Assembly (NCBI GenBank): GCA_016648135.1 | Contig: JADDOH010001519.1 | Location: 124,001-188,000 of the forward strand | Length of the DNA stretch: 64,000 nucleotides | Source of the DNA: Agrypnia vestita | Taxonomy: Eukaryota > Arthropoda > Insecta > Trichoptera > Phryganeidae | Direction: 5' to 3' | Part shown: positions 9,303 to 20,715 of the stretch, one piece after another | How the letters are laid out: the number at the start of each line of letters is the position of its first letter | Numbering within the stretch: the stretch's first letter is position 1 | Translations under genes and position numbers: made by a program | Notes under the pieces: generated by a model | What the model was told of the DNA's origin: nothing | Seen by the model: the letters and a program-made list of their open reading frames with translations, nothing else | Databases searched by the model: none

Positions 9303-9795
9303 ACTAGCTGTAACCCTTCCAAAACGACGGTACTTTTACATGCTGATTCCTAAAGAATAAGTATTTACTTATTTTTAGCCGACACATATGAAATAAGTAG
9401 TAGATAATAATGACTTTTATCAAAATATTTTTTTCTACTTCCGCGTCTTTGCTCCGCCCTAGTATATATTTATAGTTTTTCTTTTGGCGGTCCGGAGAAG
9501 CGACGGTAGCAACATGCGTTAGGCCCGGTTGTTTCAAATTCGATCAAAGTAAGCGTAGAGTTTAAACTGAAATTTTACGTTCTCCACCAATCAGACGATC
9601 CGTTTTCGTAAAAATCTATGCTTTTATCGACCGCTTACTTTGATCGAACTTGAAACAACCGGGCCTTAGGCGGCCAGTGTTCCGAGCCCCATCTCCGACC
9701 GTTTTATTTGGTTTTTTAGCCGTGAATTATGAACGAAATTATGGATTTTACACGAAGTTACAGACGGACAGAACGAAATTATTATGTTTGATTGA
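9303..9795 (+). mobile_element. SINE-B, copy 2, split by a Tourist-like MITE
   Basis: The left part is 9303-9520 ('CTAGCTGTAACCCTTCCAAAACGACGG...GCGGTCCGGAGAAGCGACGGTAGCAACATGCG'). The right part is 9666-9795 ('GGCGGCCAGTG..CGAGCCCCATCTCCGACCG', then 'AGCCGTGAATTATGAACGAAATTA..ACACGAAGTTACAGACGGACAGAACGAAATTATTATG'). Removing the 144-bp MITE and one TTA rejoins the unit in line with 52617-52815. Confidence 0.75.
9522..9665. mobile_element. Tourist-like (PIF/Harbinger) MITE, copy 1
   Basis: The ends GGCCCGGTTGTTTCAA and its complement TTGAAACAACCGGGCC are flanked by TTA at 9519-9521 and 9666-9668. The arms are about 60 bp and include 'GATCAAAGTAAGCG' and 'AAAATCTATGCTTT'. The family has three more copies at 39332-39431, 43385-43540 and 60672-60816, each flanked by its own TTA or TAA pair. 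The element has no coding capacity. Confidence 0.9.
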
Positions 9796-10405
9796 TCATT
9801 TATATAGCGCCTTTTTGGTAAAAAAAAATCACCTCAAAGGCGCTTTACATAAAATTTGTGTATTTCCCCAATACTATTAACAATTTAATTACGAACTTAT
9901 GTAAATGATTTTTCATAAAGGTGCGTTGCAAAATCTTTAGTCGCATGGTAACATAAAACAAATAATAGAAATGTTGAAAATAATGTTTAAAAATGTTTCA
10001 TCTTTCTCTCTCAAAAAGACTCGTTAATATTTATAAGAAACAGGTGAACCCTAATTACTGTGGCAGAACAAAATGTCCTCCGGCAAATGATGAAAGCTCA
10101 TTTTTTATTTAGCCTAATTTAAATTTTAAATAGCCTTGGGCATGCTGGAACTGAATTTTAATTTACTGTTCCTATAATTTTATCATTTTCAGGAATTTTT
10201 CCAACTGTAGAGCGCTTTTTAATGCTCAGAAAAACAACATAGGTAGGTAGGTACAACAAGAATTATTTGCTTATGCTTTTGCAGATGTAGCAGTTTTTCA
10301 TTAATTAGACCCCTTCCCTTATGATGTCATTTTTCTATTTTAGGTTTTGTCATAAAATAAAACACGTAGGTAAGGAATTATACAAAAAAAATATTAAGCC
10401 TGCAA
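9796..10405. other. No feature recognised
   Basis: AT-rich sequence; no coding or repeat signature that I can support. Confidence 0.5.
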
Positions 10406-10407
10406 TG

Positions 10408-10675
10408 ATATGTATTAGCTCCGGTATGATCATCTCTTTCTGTTATCATCCGTCTTCTTCTTTTATGTGGAGTCAATAGCAGCGCGAATGAGAGGGAAAT
10501 TATATATTTTCTCATGAGTCATATGAATCATCTCAGCGGTTGACCTATTCGGGTTTTATGACTCATAAAAAATATATAGTTCTCTCTCATTTGCAGTAAC
10601 CATTCTCTCTATATAATAGAAGAAGATAAATGATAACATAATGAGATGATTATACTAAAGCTCTGAGCGGATTAC
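10408..10675. mobile_element. Palindromic MITE P
   Basis: The left arm 'AGCTCCGGTATGATCATCTC...ATCCGTCTTCTTCTTTTAT...GAATGAGAGGGAAATTATATATTTTCTCATGAGTCAT' is mirrored by 'ATGACTCATAAAAAATATATAGTTCTCTCTCATTTGC...AGAAGAAGATAAATGATAACATAATGAGATGATTATACTAAAGCTC'. The arms are about 110-125 bp around a short spacer. A half copy lies at 2528-2700. Confidence 0.75.
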
Positions 10676-12900
10676 CTATATGAGCCTTTGTTAGTTTCTT
10701 TGTTTTCAAGATAACGGTACCTACCTACATGCACGTGCATGCATATTGCCTGGAAAACAATACGTCAAATGATCAAATAAATTGGATGACTATTGTTATG
10801 TGATTATGCATTTAATAAAATCGTTACAAGCATTTAAAATAACTGGATAATTTTATTTAGAGCATAATGAAAAATATTCGATCTAAATGCTATATTTTGA
10901 GGTTACGGCGTATATTCTCTCATTTTTAACAACATTTGTTGCGTTTAAATTTAGAATAAATTTACCAAACATGTATACGGCCCCGCCGAAGAATCCTTTT
11001 ATTCCGCAGACAAGGCGATGAGGCGAATGCCCCCCACTAAAACCGGAGCGGGCCGGCACGGCAGGGCTAACATGACTCGAAACTTTTTTCCACCCGGCCT
11101 GTCCAGTCCGGCGAGCGAATCGCGTTGGTCGTGGCCGCGTTCCCGCCGTATTCTGTTTTCGTTTCAAAACTACATATTACCGTTGACATAATATACACAC
11201 GTGCGCTCGTCTTGAGCTTATTCTGACTTCAATTAAATTCCATGACACCTCGAATAAAAGTATTGTATTCCTCTGTTAATAAGTGTTTATTTCGAATTTG
11301 TTTTTAAAGTTGCATATTTCCACTGCAAAGTTTGCTAAAACGGAGCGAGTTTTTTAGCTTATTCAAATTTTTGACGTTTGTCGAACAATTGAGAGAATTC
11401 AAACTGCAGGAATTCGTATAGGCATAAGTGTACTGTGATTTCGTCAGTGATTGTGATTTTAATTAAATTAATTTGAATTACGTTTATTAAATATAGTTTA
11501 TCTTGATAAGATATGCTATGTAAATAATTGTGAAGTGAAGTCAGTTTTTTTTGCACATGATGTGTCATGAACGATAAATCACCAACCCGGATTTTGCTTA
11601 TAAGGAAATCTTTATTTACAATTCAACAGTTTAAGGTGAGTTTAATAATGACTCAATCTATTAAATGTGTTTTTCTTCAAACAGCCGTACCCTATCTCAG
11701 AATCAATAATTTATAAACATGTTTAAATGTTAGTAGTTCTCTTTAAATGGTTAATTCAAGAGTTATACGTTTAAAACTTGTCTGCTCTTGAATAAAATGC
11801 TTAAAAAATGTTTACTTACTATCTAGTCTTTTGTTGCCGTGAGTATCGATTATTTTGCTGGATGACTCGTTATTATTTGTTATACAATATTGTATTATTT
11901 GATCTCGAGTGTCAATAATAGGCCCTGTTTAATTTTATTATATTATATGTATTCAACACTCGTTTGAATTTTATAAAACCGTGTATAAAATGTCGAAGGT
12001 GAATACTTCAAGAGACAGCAGACCTCTAATCGAGTAGGCATGTTGACAAGGCCCGGAATATGTGAAAAATAGTATTATTTTAATTTACTACTTATTTGTC
12101 AGGACTAAAGCGTGCGGCATCTATCCTCTGTCGAAATCTCAAAATAACCGAATTGACTTTATAGTCTACAACGTGTCCTAAATTTTTAAGTTGAGTCGAA
12201 GTAAAATTTACAAAGAATTTACAACATTTCATAACACTTTTATTTTCCCTTTACCAAAATCGGATTCGATATTAATAAATAAAAATTATCATCAACATTT
12301 TATTATTTATTTATAAATTATAAAGAAAGTATACCAAAAATAAAATTCAATGCATAAAATTTTAGTATAATAATCATTCTCATATACAGAGTATAAAATT
12401 GTACAAAGATTAACTTTTTTATTTCTTATAAAAAGCGTCGTTTTTTAAAAAAAAACGATTTGTTCCAAAGCGAGTCTTCAAATAAAAACGTATTTCTGTT
12501 AATTTTTAACAAAACTGTATACAAGAAATTTCTGTTAGTTCACGTCTATATATTTTGGTGGTCTGAGGTCTTATAGTATATTTATTTGACTACTTACAGC
12601 AACAGCCTAATGGGAGAGTAGCAAGATGGATGAGCATCAGCTTACCATTTTTTTTATTTCAAAAAGTTTTAGTGGCGCGTGGTATAAAGACAACCTGGGA
12701 AAGAGTAAAATGAGAGCAAGATTAAATACATAATATGAGTATGTTACTTAATTTTATGATGCTGTATTTCTAAAGCAGTTTTCGTAACACGTTTTATGGA
12801 AACGCCAGCTAAAAAAAACATATTCTATTTTAATAAACACGTGCGAGATTTGTAAAATTGAAAAAATAAAATCGTTCTATATATAATATATAGTATAAAT
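10676..12900. other. No gene recognised; GC-richer patch at 10970-11170
   Basis: The patch 10970-11170 stands out in composition and is open for 94 codons on the minus strand. The translation has no family motif I recognise and no neighbouring exon, so I do not call it a gene. The rest is AT-rich with nothing supported. Confidence 0.45.
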
Positions 12901-12904
12901 CTAA

Positions 12905-13225
12905 TATTTAATCGGCTGTATTCTGAAATAAGCAATATTTCTATTTCGGTATCTTGACAGTTATTGTATAACATTCTAATGCCGTCAATTTTGTCGTTTT
13001 AAGTTTGACAGGTTTGAAATTATTGAATTCAATCAATAAGAAAGCTCTAAAACGTAAAAAACGTAAATTGCGGACAACTTAACGTTTTTTTACTTTTTAG
13101 GGCCTTCTGATTGAATTCATTAATTTCAAACTTAAAACGACAAAATTAACGGCATTACAATGTTATATAATAACTGTCAAGATACCGAAATGGCAATATT
13201 GCTTATTTCAGAATACAGCCGATTA
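12905..13225. mobile_element. Foldback MITE A, complete copy
   Basis: This is a near-perfect inverted repeat. The left arm 'ATCGGCTGTATTCTGAAATAAGCAATATTTC..TATCTTGACAGTTATTGTATAACATT..GTTTGACAGGTTTGAAATTA.TGAATTCAATCA' is mirrored by the right arm ending 'GCAATATTGCTTATTTCAGAATACAGCCGAT'. The loop is short, near 'CGTAAATTGCGGACAACTTAACG'. Two further copies, both disrupted by other insertions, lie at 3690-4765 and 54930-55970. Confidence 0.85.
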
Positions 13226-14155
13226 TGTGTCATCTAGACGTTAAAAATCGATCTTCATTCTTAATCCTAAATTTATTATACTTTTGCAAAATCTGTTAAT
13301 TTGTTTACTTACAATTTATTTTGACAAACACTGTTTTTTTAATATTTTATTTTTGTGTTTGTTTTCAATATTCTTTTTAGGTAGTTGATAACTTTTTTTC
13401 TTGAATAAATTAATGGAATAGACATAATTATTTTAAAATTAATACAAAAAAAAAACAAAAACTATTTAATCAAGGCACTGCGTATTGTGTCTTAAATACG
13501 TTGCGTCTTGATTAAACATCTAAAATCAGGAATATCGACAAAAAAATTGACATTTTTGTGTTTATTTAAAAACTGTAATATCTATTCTTTTCACTATTTA
13601 AGTAAAAACGTTGTCAAGCATCAATTTTAAAATGATATATTTCCATACAAAAATGTGATAAAAAACGCAAACTCTGACGGACGATCGCCTTAAGATAATG
13701 CAAACCAATGCAAAAAGACCCAAATATTTATATTACAATTTTTTTTTTTTAATTTTCAAAACTTAATTGGCGTCGCCACATTTTCAGGCTTGTTGAACTA
13801 TTGTATCTCAGTATTGTGTTGCCCTTACATAGGCAGCCGCAAGATTCATAATAACTATTATAATCCTCTTCGCTGACCAGCCGATCCTTGTGGTCGGTCA
13901 CACGCTCCTGACCTGGCGTTATCAGTACCTGCCCGCGATTAGGCACGTGTGATCCAGCCACAATTCCGAAACGTGCTGGAATCTACTTAGAATACGACAA
14001 GAAGACATTGAAGTGCCGGTCATATTATGTTATCAGAGGGATTTACTCATTCAGTTTAATTAAATGCATGTCATTTGTAAAGTGTGCTGACACGCACTGA
14101 CCTTGGAACAGCTGAGTATCTCCTGACATTTTGGTAATAATTATTTTTTTATATC
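13226..14155. other. No gene recognised
   Basis: The minus-strand stretch 13749-13985 is a little GC-richer and open for 70 codons, but no family was recognised. The remainder is AT-rich. Confidence 0.45.
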
Positions 14156-14620
14156 AGAATTCTGTCTATAAACTATATCTTTAAAACTCTGCTTAACATT
14201 TCTAATTCCCGAATAGTAGGACACAACCTGTAAAAAAAATGACATAGGTACTATAACATGTTTGAATTCCAGAATTCTGTCAATAAACTGTCTTTAAAAC
14301 TGTGTTTAACATGTCCATTTCTCGAATAGTAGGAGATTAGCTACAACCTGTCAAAAACGTAGGAACTTTTACATGTTTGAATTTCAGAACTCTGTCAATA
14401 AACTGTCTCTTTAAAATTGTGCTTAACATGTCCAATTCCCGAATAGTAGGAGACTATAACCTGTAAAAATGACATAGATACTGTTACATGTTTGAATTTC
14501 AGAATTCTGTCAATAAACTGTCTCTTTAAAACTGTGCTTAACGTGTCCAATTCCCGAATAGTAGGAGACTAGCTAATCTGTCAAAAACGGCGTAGGTATC
14601 TTAACATGTTTGAATTTCAG
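14156..14620 (+). repeat. Tandem array, four units of 115-118 bp
   Basis: Units begin with 'AGAATTCTGTC.ATAAACTGT' at 14156, 14271, 14386 and 14501, so the first three periods are exactly 115 bp; the last unit is about 118 bp. Each unit holds 'TTTAAAACTGTGCTTAACATGTCC', 'CCGAATAGTAGGAGA', 'ACCTGTCAAAAA' and 'TTACATGTTTGAATTTC'. Neighbouring units differ by scattered substitutions and short indels. Confidence 0.92.
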
Positions 14621-15915
14621 TTTTACATTTCGGCCGCGAGTTAAGGCTATAAGAGCTGCGTCACCTAACGTAGCATTAGTGACAAACATCGTTACATAAA
14701 GAATTATGTCGTTTGATAACAAGAAAAAATAATTATATTTCAGTAACACTGCATTATAGATATTTCATTTCTAAATGAGTACATGAGGTAACCCAAATAT
14801 TTTTTCAAATTTTTACAAATATAAATCACTATACATTATTGTATTATCCAGAAGATGAACCAAACTCTACCGAAGAAAAATTAATAATTTGAACATTAAA
14901 ATTCCATTTTTTTGGGTCGCAATCCTAGGATTGGTCTGCAACAAGCACTCGCTTTCTCCACTCCTCTCTGTCACCTGCCAGCCTCTTCATTTCTTGGTAG
15001 GTGCTACAGCGCACATCTACAAAACTCAATATCTCAGTTTTATGTAAAAAAAAAAAACGGGTGATTCTCAGAGTTATGAAGCGATTTGTTGTCAGAATTC
15101 AAATCATGTTTATTATTGTTTATTATAATTCAAATGGTAAAATGCCGCGCGTCTGCACACAGCTGACATCAATGAAAGTGAATCGTTTCTCTGAGGCATT
15201 CGTGCGTTCCTACGTAGTACTACATTACATTATTTCATGCCTTTTGAAGTGTAGTGCACACTACAAACTACACACACTTCAAATTTATTTAAAGTACATA
15301 CTTCAAATAGTTCTCTTCAATGTTATTGAAAGTACGAGTACAGTTGCCGGCATACTTCTTGAAAGATTTTTCCGGTCCATTCCGGTTCTCGGTTTGAAAA
15401 ATTTTGGGAGCGAATGAAGAAATCTCTGGAAACTGAAACAACCCCCCCCCCCCCACCCCCTGGGTTTTGAAAAGTTTATTGTAGCACACTTTTCAAGAAG
15501 CACTTCTTGTAAGTCATTACAATTTTGTAGTACTACAATTAGTTCACTTCATGTAGTTTTTACTACAAAAGTAGTGTACACTTTGTAGTCTTCAAACTGG
15601 TATGAACGTGTGTGTGTTGTAGTCTTCATTTTGAAATGTAGTTTTTCCCTTCGCTAGTTCCTACAGATGTAGAACGCATTATTTACTGCTTCTTTTAATC
15701 CAAAGTTTTAAAACCATCCCTCTACGACATCCGCCCGATCTCAACGCGGGTGGTTCAGTTTTGTGAGTTAACGGGTATAAATAAGTTGTAACAAAATGAA
15801 CGGCATTGGCCCGAATAGATTTTTAAAAACGTGTTCCCGCATTGCGGGTCTCCGTGTTGGGAGATAACATAGAAGCGTGTTGAAAACCGTACGGCATTTT
15901 AACGAGGTGGTAATA
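14621..15915. other. No gene; poly-C run at about 15440-15456
   Basis: The long open stretch 15001-15417 shows no family motif. 15230-15310 and 15485-15650 hold related short words (GAAGTGTAGTGCACACTAC / GTAGTGTACAC) in opposite orientations, possibly a decayed inverted-repeat element. A C-run broken by one A lies near 15440. Confidence 0.4.
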
Positions 15916-15919
15916 GTGG

Positions 15920-16105
15920 ATAATATGATATAATGTATTCTTTTTTACGGTTGTAATATTGAAAATATTGAAAAAAATGCAAACTTTGATGTCACATATC
16001 TCCATAACTATTGATATTAGGTCATGATAGCTTGAACATTTTCGACTCATAATCAAGGCAGGAGTATAATCCTGCGAGGTTTATAACGTTTTAGAAATAA
16101 CCCTG
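15920..16105. mobile_element. MITE T, right-arm fragment
   Basis: 'AATATTGAAAAAAATGCAAACTTTGATGTC..ATATCTCCATAACTATTGATATTAGGTCATGATAGCTTGAACATTTTCGACTCATAATCAAGGCAGG' ends 'AAATAACCCTG' followed by TA. The left arm is absent. Confidence 0.75.
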
Positions 16106-16329
16106 TATATATAAAGCTGTATAAAGCTGTTTTTGTCTTGGCTAAATAAAAGTTATGATAAACATTCATTTCCAAAGACAATTTAGCCCGCTCAGCAAAA
16201 GCAGGTAATTCGATTTGTGTCAATATTACCGTATTTATAATAAAAGTTTACACCTCTGTAATCCTATAATTAAGCAATTAATAATTTGACTACCAGCGAA
16301 TGCTCAAGATCTTCTGAGTTGACAACATT

Positions 16330-16625
16330 GCTAATGAAGAGGAATAGAGACGTATGAACAAGTCAAGAAAATTAATAACAACCAAACGATGGAAAGCTGC
16401 ATGCTTCGGAAACGTACTCCGCCACGAGAAATATGATCGCTTACAACTCATCGCGCTAGGGAAGACAATAGGCAGCAGAGGTTATGAAGAGGTTGTCTTG
16501 GCTGCGTAACCTTAGAATGCGGCTCAATGTCAAAAATTCCGATGATCCTGCACAGGATTTATCAGCCTTCTGCGACCTGATAGCCAACCTTCGATAGAAG
16601 ACGGCACATGGAGGTGAAGAATTAA
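16330..16625 (+). pseudogene. C-terminal fragment of a non-LTR retrotransposon reverse transcriptase
   Basis: Two + frames join by a frameshift. The first reads GNVLRHEKYDRLQLIALGKTIGSRGY (16408-16480). The second reads VMKRLSWLRNLRMRLNVKN, then DLSAFCDLIANLR and a stop (16479-16615). 'LGHVLR..KY.LLQLI..GKI.GSRG.GR...SWL.NLR.W.......F..L.ANVR-stop' is the usual LINE C-terminus seen again at 44440-44755. One frameshift and upstream stops mark it as dead. Confidence 0.75.
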
Positions 16626-17635
16626 TGATATTACGCAAATTGATTATACATCAATGCATGCCCCAAAATGCGGAACGGATGTAATGAATAAGCACTCCAT
16701 AACGCGTAGTGTGCAACTCTTAAATTAATTGAGCGAACATGTCAAGCATCAAACAGAAGATCGCCACGTCATAATTCGCATTGTAAATGGAGCAATCTAT
16801 TAAAAAATAATAATAATAATAAAATTAATTCCTTTTATATTTATACTTTGAAACTGCACGTCAATTCTTTCTGTCATTTAGTATTACTGTAATTGTAAAG
16901 ATGTATAAAAATATACATTCATGTTTAAAGATATCTTCATCATAAGTAAGTCATATTGTAAATATTCATTGTTGAAAAATTATAACACAAACGATTTGCT
17001 TTTTACAATAGCTGCGTTTAAAACATCCATTGAGATCGTTTACCTAAATTGTAAACGTTGGCATATTTCCTCGCGTCAAACTGCGATCCCTGGAATGTTT
17101 GTTGAAATTATTAAGTTTATTTTCGCATATAATACACTGCAGGATGTCCTCTTGTTAGACCGGACCAGGTTCAAAATCTTTTTTTTTTAATATCCGTAAA
17201 TCATAAAAAAGTAAATATTCGATATACTTTTTGGAATTATTTGAATCGTGTTTATTTGAAACCTACTAAAAAACTGTAAATAAGTATGTGGTAAAGTGTC
17301 TAGCTATATATCAAATAATTAACATTTCATGGAGTTTTATTTATTTATCGTATATATAATACGATAAATTATCATTTATATCTCTCAAATCCCTAAAACT
17401 TTTTTGAAAATGACCACACCAATAAGATTTTGGTAATAAAATTACGGAGAGAAATATTTTTTTTAAATACCTACATCCCTTTCGAAAAAATTAAAATATA
17501 GAGTTATCATTAACAGTTGCGAAATCTATGTATACTAACTAGTTAATGAGAAAAAAACAACAGATGTAGGTATCTAGCATAGACCATTGAAATAAACGAA
17601 AGATTCCTTGATTTAGAAAATATATATAGAACTTT
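16626..17635. other. No gene recognised
   Basis: AT-rich sequence with an (ATA)n-like run at about 16805-16822. The 89-codon open stretch at 16921 has no motif that I recognise. Confidence 0.45.
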
Positions 17636-17639
17636 TAAA

Positions 17640-18360
17640 AATTTGATAATGTGTGGATGTTCTTACAATGGGTTGGAGTTTATTCATCATCATCTTCATC
17701 CCCTTTTCCTAATAGGGTCGGTGGTCCAAAGAGTCGACAAGGTGTTTCCATGTTCTCCTGTCTGGTTTATTAAAAATTAGAATAATTATCAAGATATATT
17801 TATTATAGATGTGTCAGAGACGAAATTATATTTTTATGAGGAAGTAGGTATGGAAGTCTTGGGTTTGTTTTTGGGAAGCTCTTGGGTTTTCATGACCTAT
17901 CATACGGCTGGCTTAAGCGATTACACAATGTGACGTTCACCATTTTCACCCATGATAGAATAACACTTTTATTACATTTTTGGAAGTTGTTTATTTATTT
18001 AAGATTTACAACCCGTTTCGCATGTGTGTTGTAATTATATCACTAGTGCCATCGGCGTCCAAGGCTTTTTCATTCCCCTAAACAAATGTCACTAATGAGG
18101 TTTCTATATTTTTCATTGGAATTTAAAGCAATTTCCTTTATATGTCTATATAAGATTCAACCAAATCATTAACACTACACTAGAATACGCCTGAAAACTA
18201 TTTCAATTTTTAATTCCTCTTTAGATGAGTTTTTATATTCAGAATATTTTGAGTTTGCCCAAATTTTTCAAGATCGTAGACATCATTAGTGATGTCCCCT
18301 GGGATAATATCCAGTATTGTGTTCTTGAAAAATTTGGACAAACTCAAAATATTATGAATA
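17640..18360 (+). repeat. MITE B, longest single copy
   Basis: This contains in order 'TTTGATAATGTGTGGATGTTCTTAC', 'GTCAGAGACGAAATTATA', 'GAAGTAGGTATGGAAGTC', 'GCTGGCTTAAGCGATTACACAATG', 'TTTACAACCCGTTTCGCATG' and 'CACTAATGAGG'. It ends with a pair of arms around 18238-18270 and 18322-18356 ('CAGAATATTTTGAGTTTG' / 'CAAACTCAAAATATTATG'). It matches 3823-4592 piece by piece. A LINE-like '(CATCAT)..GGTCGGTGGTCC' remnant interrupts it at 17686-17770. Confidence 0.65.
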
Positions 18361-18375
18361 AAATAATTATATTGT

Positions 18376-18537
18376 TAGACCTCTTTCCATTTAAGAAAGA
18401 CAATCGAATTAGTATGTGTAAACCTTGCTTTCGAGGCATACTATGTAAACACCAACACAGCTAAACAATGTTTATCGTACGCACGGCTTACACATACTAA
18501 TTCGATTGTCTTTCTTAATTGGAAATCGGTCTACCGC
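18376..18537. mobile_element. Short inverted-repeat MITE
   Basis: The left arm 'GTTAGACCTCTTTCCATTTAAGAAAGACAATCGAATTAGTATGTGTAA' is mirrored by 'TTACACATACTAATTCGATTGTCTTTCTTAATTGGAAATCGGTCTAC'. The arms are about 49 bp with few mismatches and the loop about 65 bp. It sits directly beside the end of the MITE B copy. Confidence 0.75.
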
Positions 18538-18539
18538 AA

Positions 18540-19470
18540 AATGACCGCTACATCAATTGATGATGCTTTATGGTGTTTACCGTGGGCGCAACTATCGTAG
18601 GTATTTTATTGTGCTGCATCATTCTGTTGGACAAAATGGCCTCTGAGATTGAGAAGTGTGATGTCGAATGAGGAGGGCGGGCACCTATTACGCTTTTTCT
18701 TTATGATACAATTCCGAACATGCAACGCCGGCGGTGGGCGGGAAATAGAAAATCGACCGAGAAACAGCTGACAGCTGGCAAACTCGTAGTTTGGCCGAAT
18801 TAAGTAATGGAAAAGCAAAGAATATAACGTATTCATTTGTTGATTATTCTGAATTTTTATTTATTTTGTACTTACACACAAACGCGCGCAACAAAACACG
18901 CACATTCTAAATATACGGCATTGAGATAATAGTAATATTTTTAATTTACCTACAATACCTTAGTCACCGATGTATTTATTATATTTTTCTTGGATTGAGA
19001 TGCAAATGAAATTACTGGAAAAAACTGTAAATTAATTATCGATTTATTTATTATATTTATTTATACAGTAGATGCATAATAATGTTCTTTATAATAAATT
19101 GAATCTATGTTATCACATTTTAAAGACATTATACTCCCCATAATATGAGCCAATAGCTCGAGTTTATGGGAGGAGTATTTACAAGCCAAATTAAAATACA
19201 AAAGCAGAAACCGTTTGAAGTAGTAATTTTTATTATACAGAAACCATTTGAGAGATGTGGGCAATGTTACAATACATCGTTGTCCAAAATAAAGGATTTG
19301 ACTTCTTTCTTAAACTTAAACTGGAATGTTTCTTTCTTGTTTGTTTTGCGACAGCAATGTATTGTACCATTTAACTCCTAAGTATGTATAGTGGTGATGT
19401 TGTGCCATGGTGGTTCTTAAAGTTGGTATCTTTATTTGCCCCTCTGATTTATATATTTTTACTTTATAAT
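18540..19470. other. No gene recognised
   Basis: AT-rich sequence with a short GC-richer stretch at 18650-18790. Nothing supported. Confidence 0.45.
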
Positions 19471-19472
19471 CT

Positions 19473-19757
19473 AATATTTTAAAAAATGAGGGTAAACAAC
19501 ACTGTTTTATTCCACTATATTTATTTTGAATTGATAGAACGTTTTCGGGATTTCTCCCATTGTCAATAACAACACGTTGACAACTAAATTAAAAATAATT
19601 CGAGACAGAATTTATAGGGATTGGGTGGGTGTAATGGTGGTGGGGGTTGGGGGCGGGGTTAGAATGGACAGGAGTGGGTCCCCACTCCTCCTGTCCATTT
19701 CAAAATAAATATTGTGGAATAAAACAGTCATGTTTACCCTCATTTTTTAAAATATTA
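19473..19757. mobile_element. Inverted-repeat element with a hammerhead-like hairpin in its left arm
   Basis: The arms 'AATATTTTAAAAAATGAGGGTAAAC.A..CTGTTTTATTCCACTATATTTATTTTGAA' (19473-19531) and the complementary 19700-19757 match with few differences. On the minus strand, 19531-19570 reads 'TTGACAATGGGAGAAATCCCGAAAACGTTC'. This is a GGGA-GAAA-TCCC hairpin flanked by boxes resembling a hammerhead core. The loop region is GT-rich with a G-rich run (19620-19665). Confidence 0.6.
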
Positions 19758-19884
19758 AAAATGAATTTCCACAAGGTTACAAACAAAAAACTTGAACATT
19801 TATAATCTATATTTTTTTTATTAATCTATTTTATAATCTATATTGTTTTACTTAAATTAATCGGAGCACCGTTCTTTAATTCAT

Positions 19885-20330
19885 ATTAAATTACGCAATA
19901 GTCGCGTGAAAATCTTCAAAAAAACGTCTTCCAACGCCTCTTTTATTCTCCCAAGATCTCCACTTCAAAACTCTGGAAGTGCATGTTGTGGCATCCTGCC
20001 TTGCAACATGCCATTTTAGCCTCGCTACACGATCCATGATATCCACTACTCTAGTTCTGCACCTAACTTCGTCATTTCTTATTCTATCTCTTAGGCTTAC
20101 TCCAAGCATGGATCTCTCCATGGATCGTTGCGTGCATTTGAGCTTTTCTACACTTTTCTTTGTAAGGGCCATCGTCTCCATTCTTTATGTCATCACTGGC
20201 AGTATATATGATTGGAAGGCTTTTCTTTTTAGGGTAATTAGGATCACTTTGTTTTCGAAAATATGCTTGAGCTTGTCAAAAGCAGTCCAGCTCATTCCTA
20301 TTCGTCTTGGAGGCATCGGGAAAAATTCAC
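19885..20330 (-). pseudogene. RTE-like LINE reverse transcriptase, C-terminal part
   Basis: The minus-strand reading from about 20313 gives RRIGMSWTAFDKLKHIFENK, then ILPVMT (stop where Y is expected) and ETMALTKKSVEKLKCTQRSM. It continues ERSMLGVSLRDRIRNDEVR and RVVDIMDRVARLKWHVARQ. This is the conserved C-terminal block of RTE-type elements ('YG.ETW.LTK....KL...QR.MER.MLG.SLRD.IRN...R..T.V.DI..R...LKW'). At least one in-frame stop is present, and the frame then decays in 'VLKWRSWENKRGVGRR'. The same family is at 53309-53665. Confidence 0.85.
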
Positions 20331-20543
20331 GCACGCACGTTCACATCCCTTTCACATCTCCACCAAAGGATGCTTCCTGTGCTTCAATCGTTTGGGCGGA
20401 AAAATAAAGGTTAACTAAAATATTTAAATATCGCCATATCGGATAAAAGTAATCTTTTAAATTCAGATAGGTACGGCAGTAAGGTAGGTATATGTGTCAG
20501 AAGCGTGTTGGGTTGCTCTAGAAGAGAGAGAGAGAGACAGAAA

Positions 20544-20715
20544 GCGCAATGAGTGGGTACGCAATCAAACGAAAGTTGAAGACGCTATCGAGATTACGAA
20601 AAGGTTAAAATGAAAACGGGCGGATCACGTGACCACAGTAACGGACGATCTCGTGGAACGAGTCAAGCTCTCCAGTGGTACCCACGGGGTACAAAGAGAC
20701 CGCGAATGATGCAGT
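20544..20715 (+). pseudogene. Second RTE-like C-terminal relic
   Basis: The + frame gives RNEWVRNQTKVEDAIEITKR, then LK-stop-KRADHVTTVTDDL and VERVKLSSGTHGVQRDRE. It corresponds to the 'IRN..VR..TKV.D....I..LKW.WAGHV' stretch of the family. A (GA)n run lies directly upstream (20526-20537). It is more diverged than the minus-strand copy at 19885-20330 and is a separate, older insertion. Confidence 0.65.

Noticed and set aside
10883..11167. 94-codon GC-rich minus-strand open frame
   Set aside because: No family motif, no splice-bounded neighbours and no conserved context; composition alone can keep it open.
15001..15417. 138-codon + strand open frame
   Set aside because: Low-complexity AT-rich translation with no recognisable motif; the surrounding sequence looks like decayed repeat.
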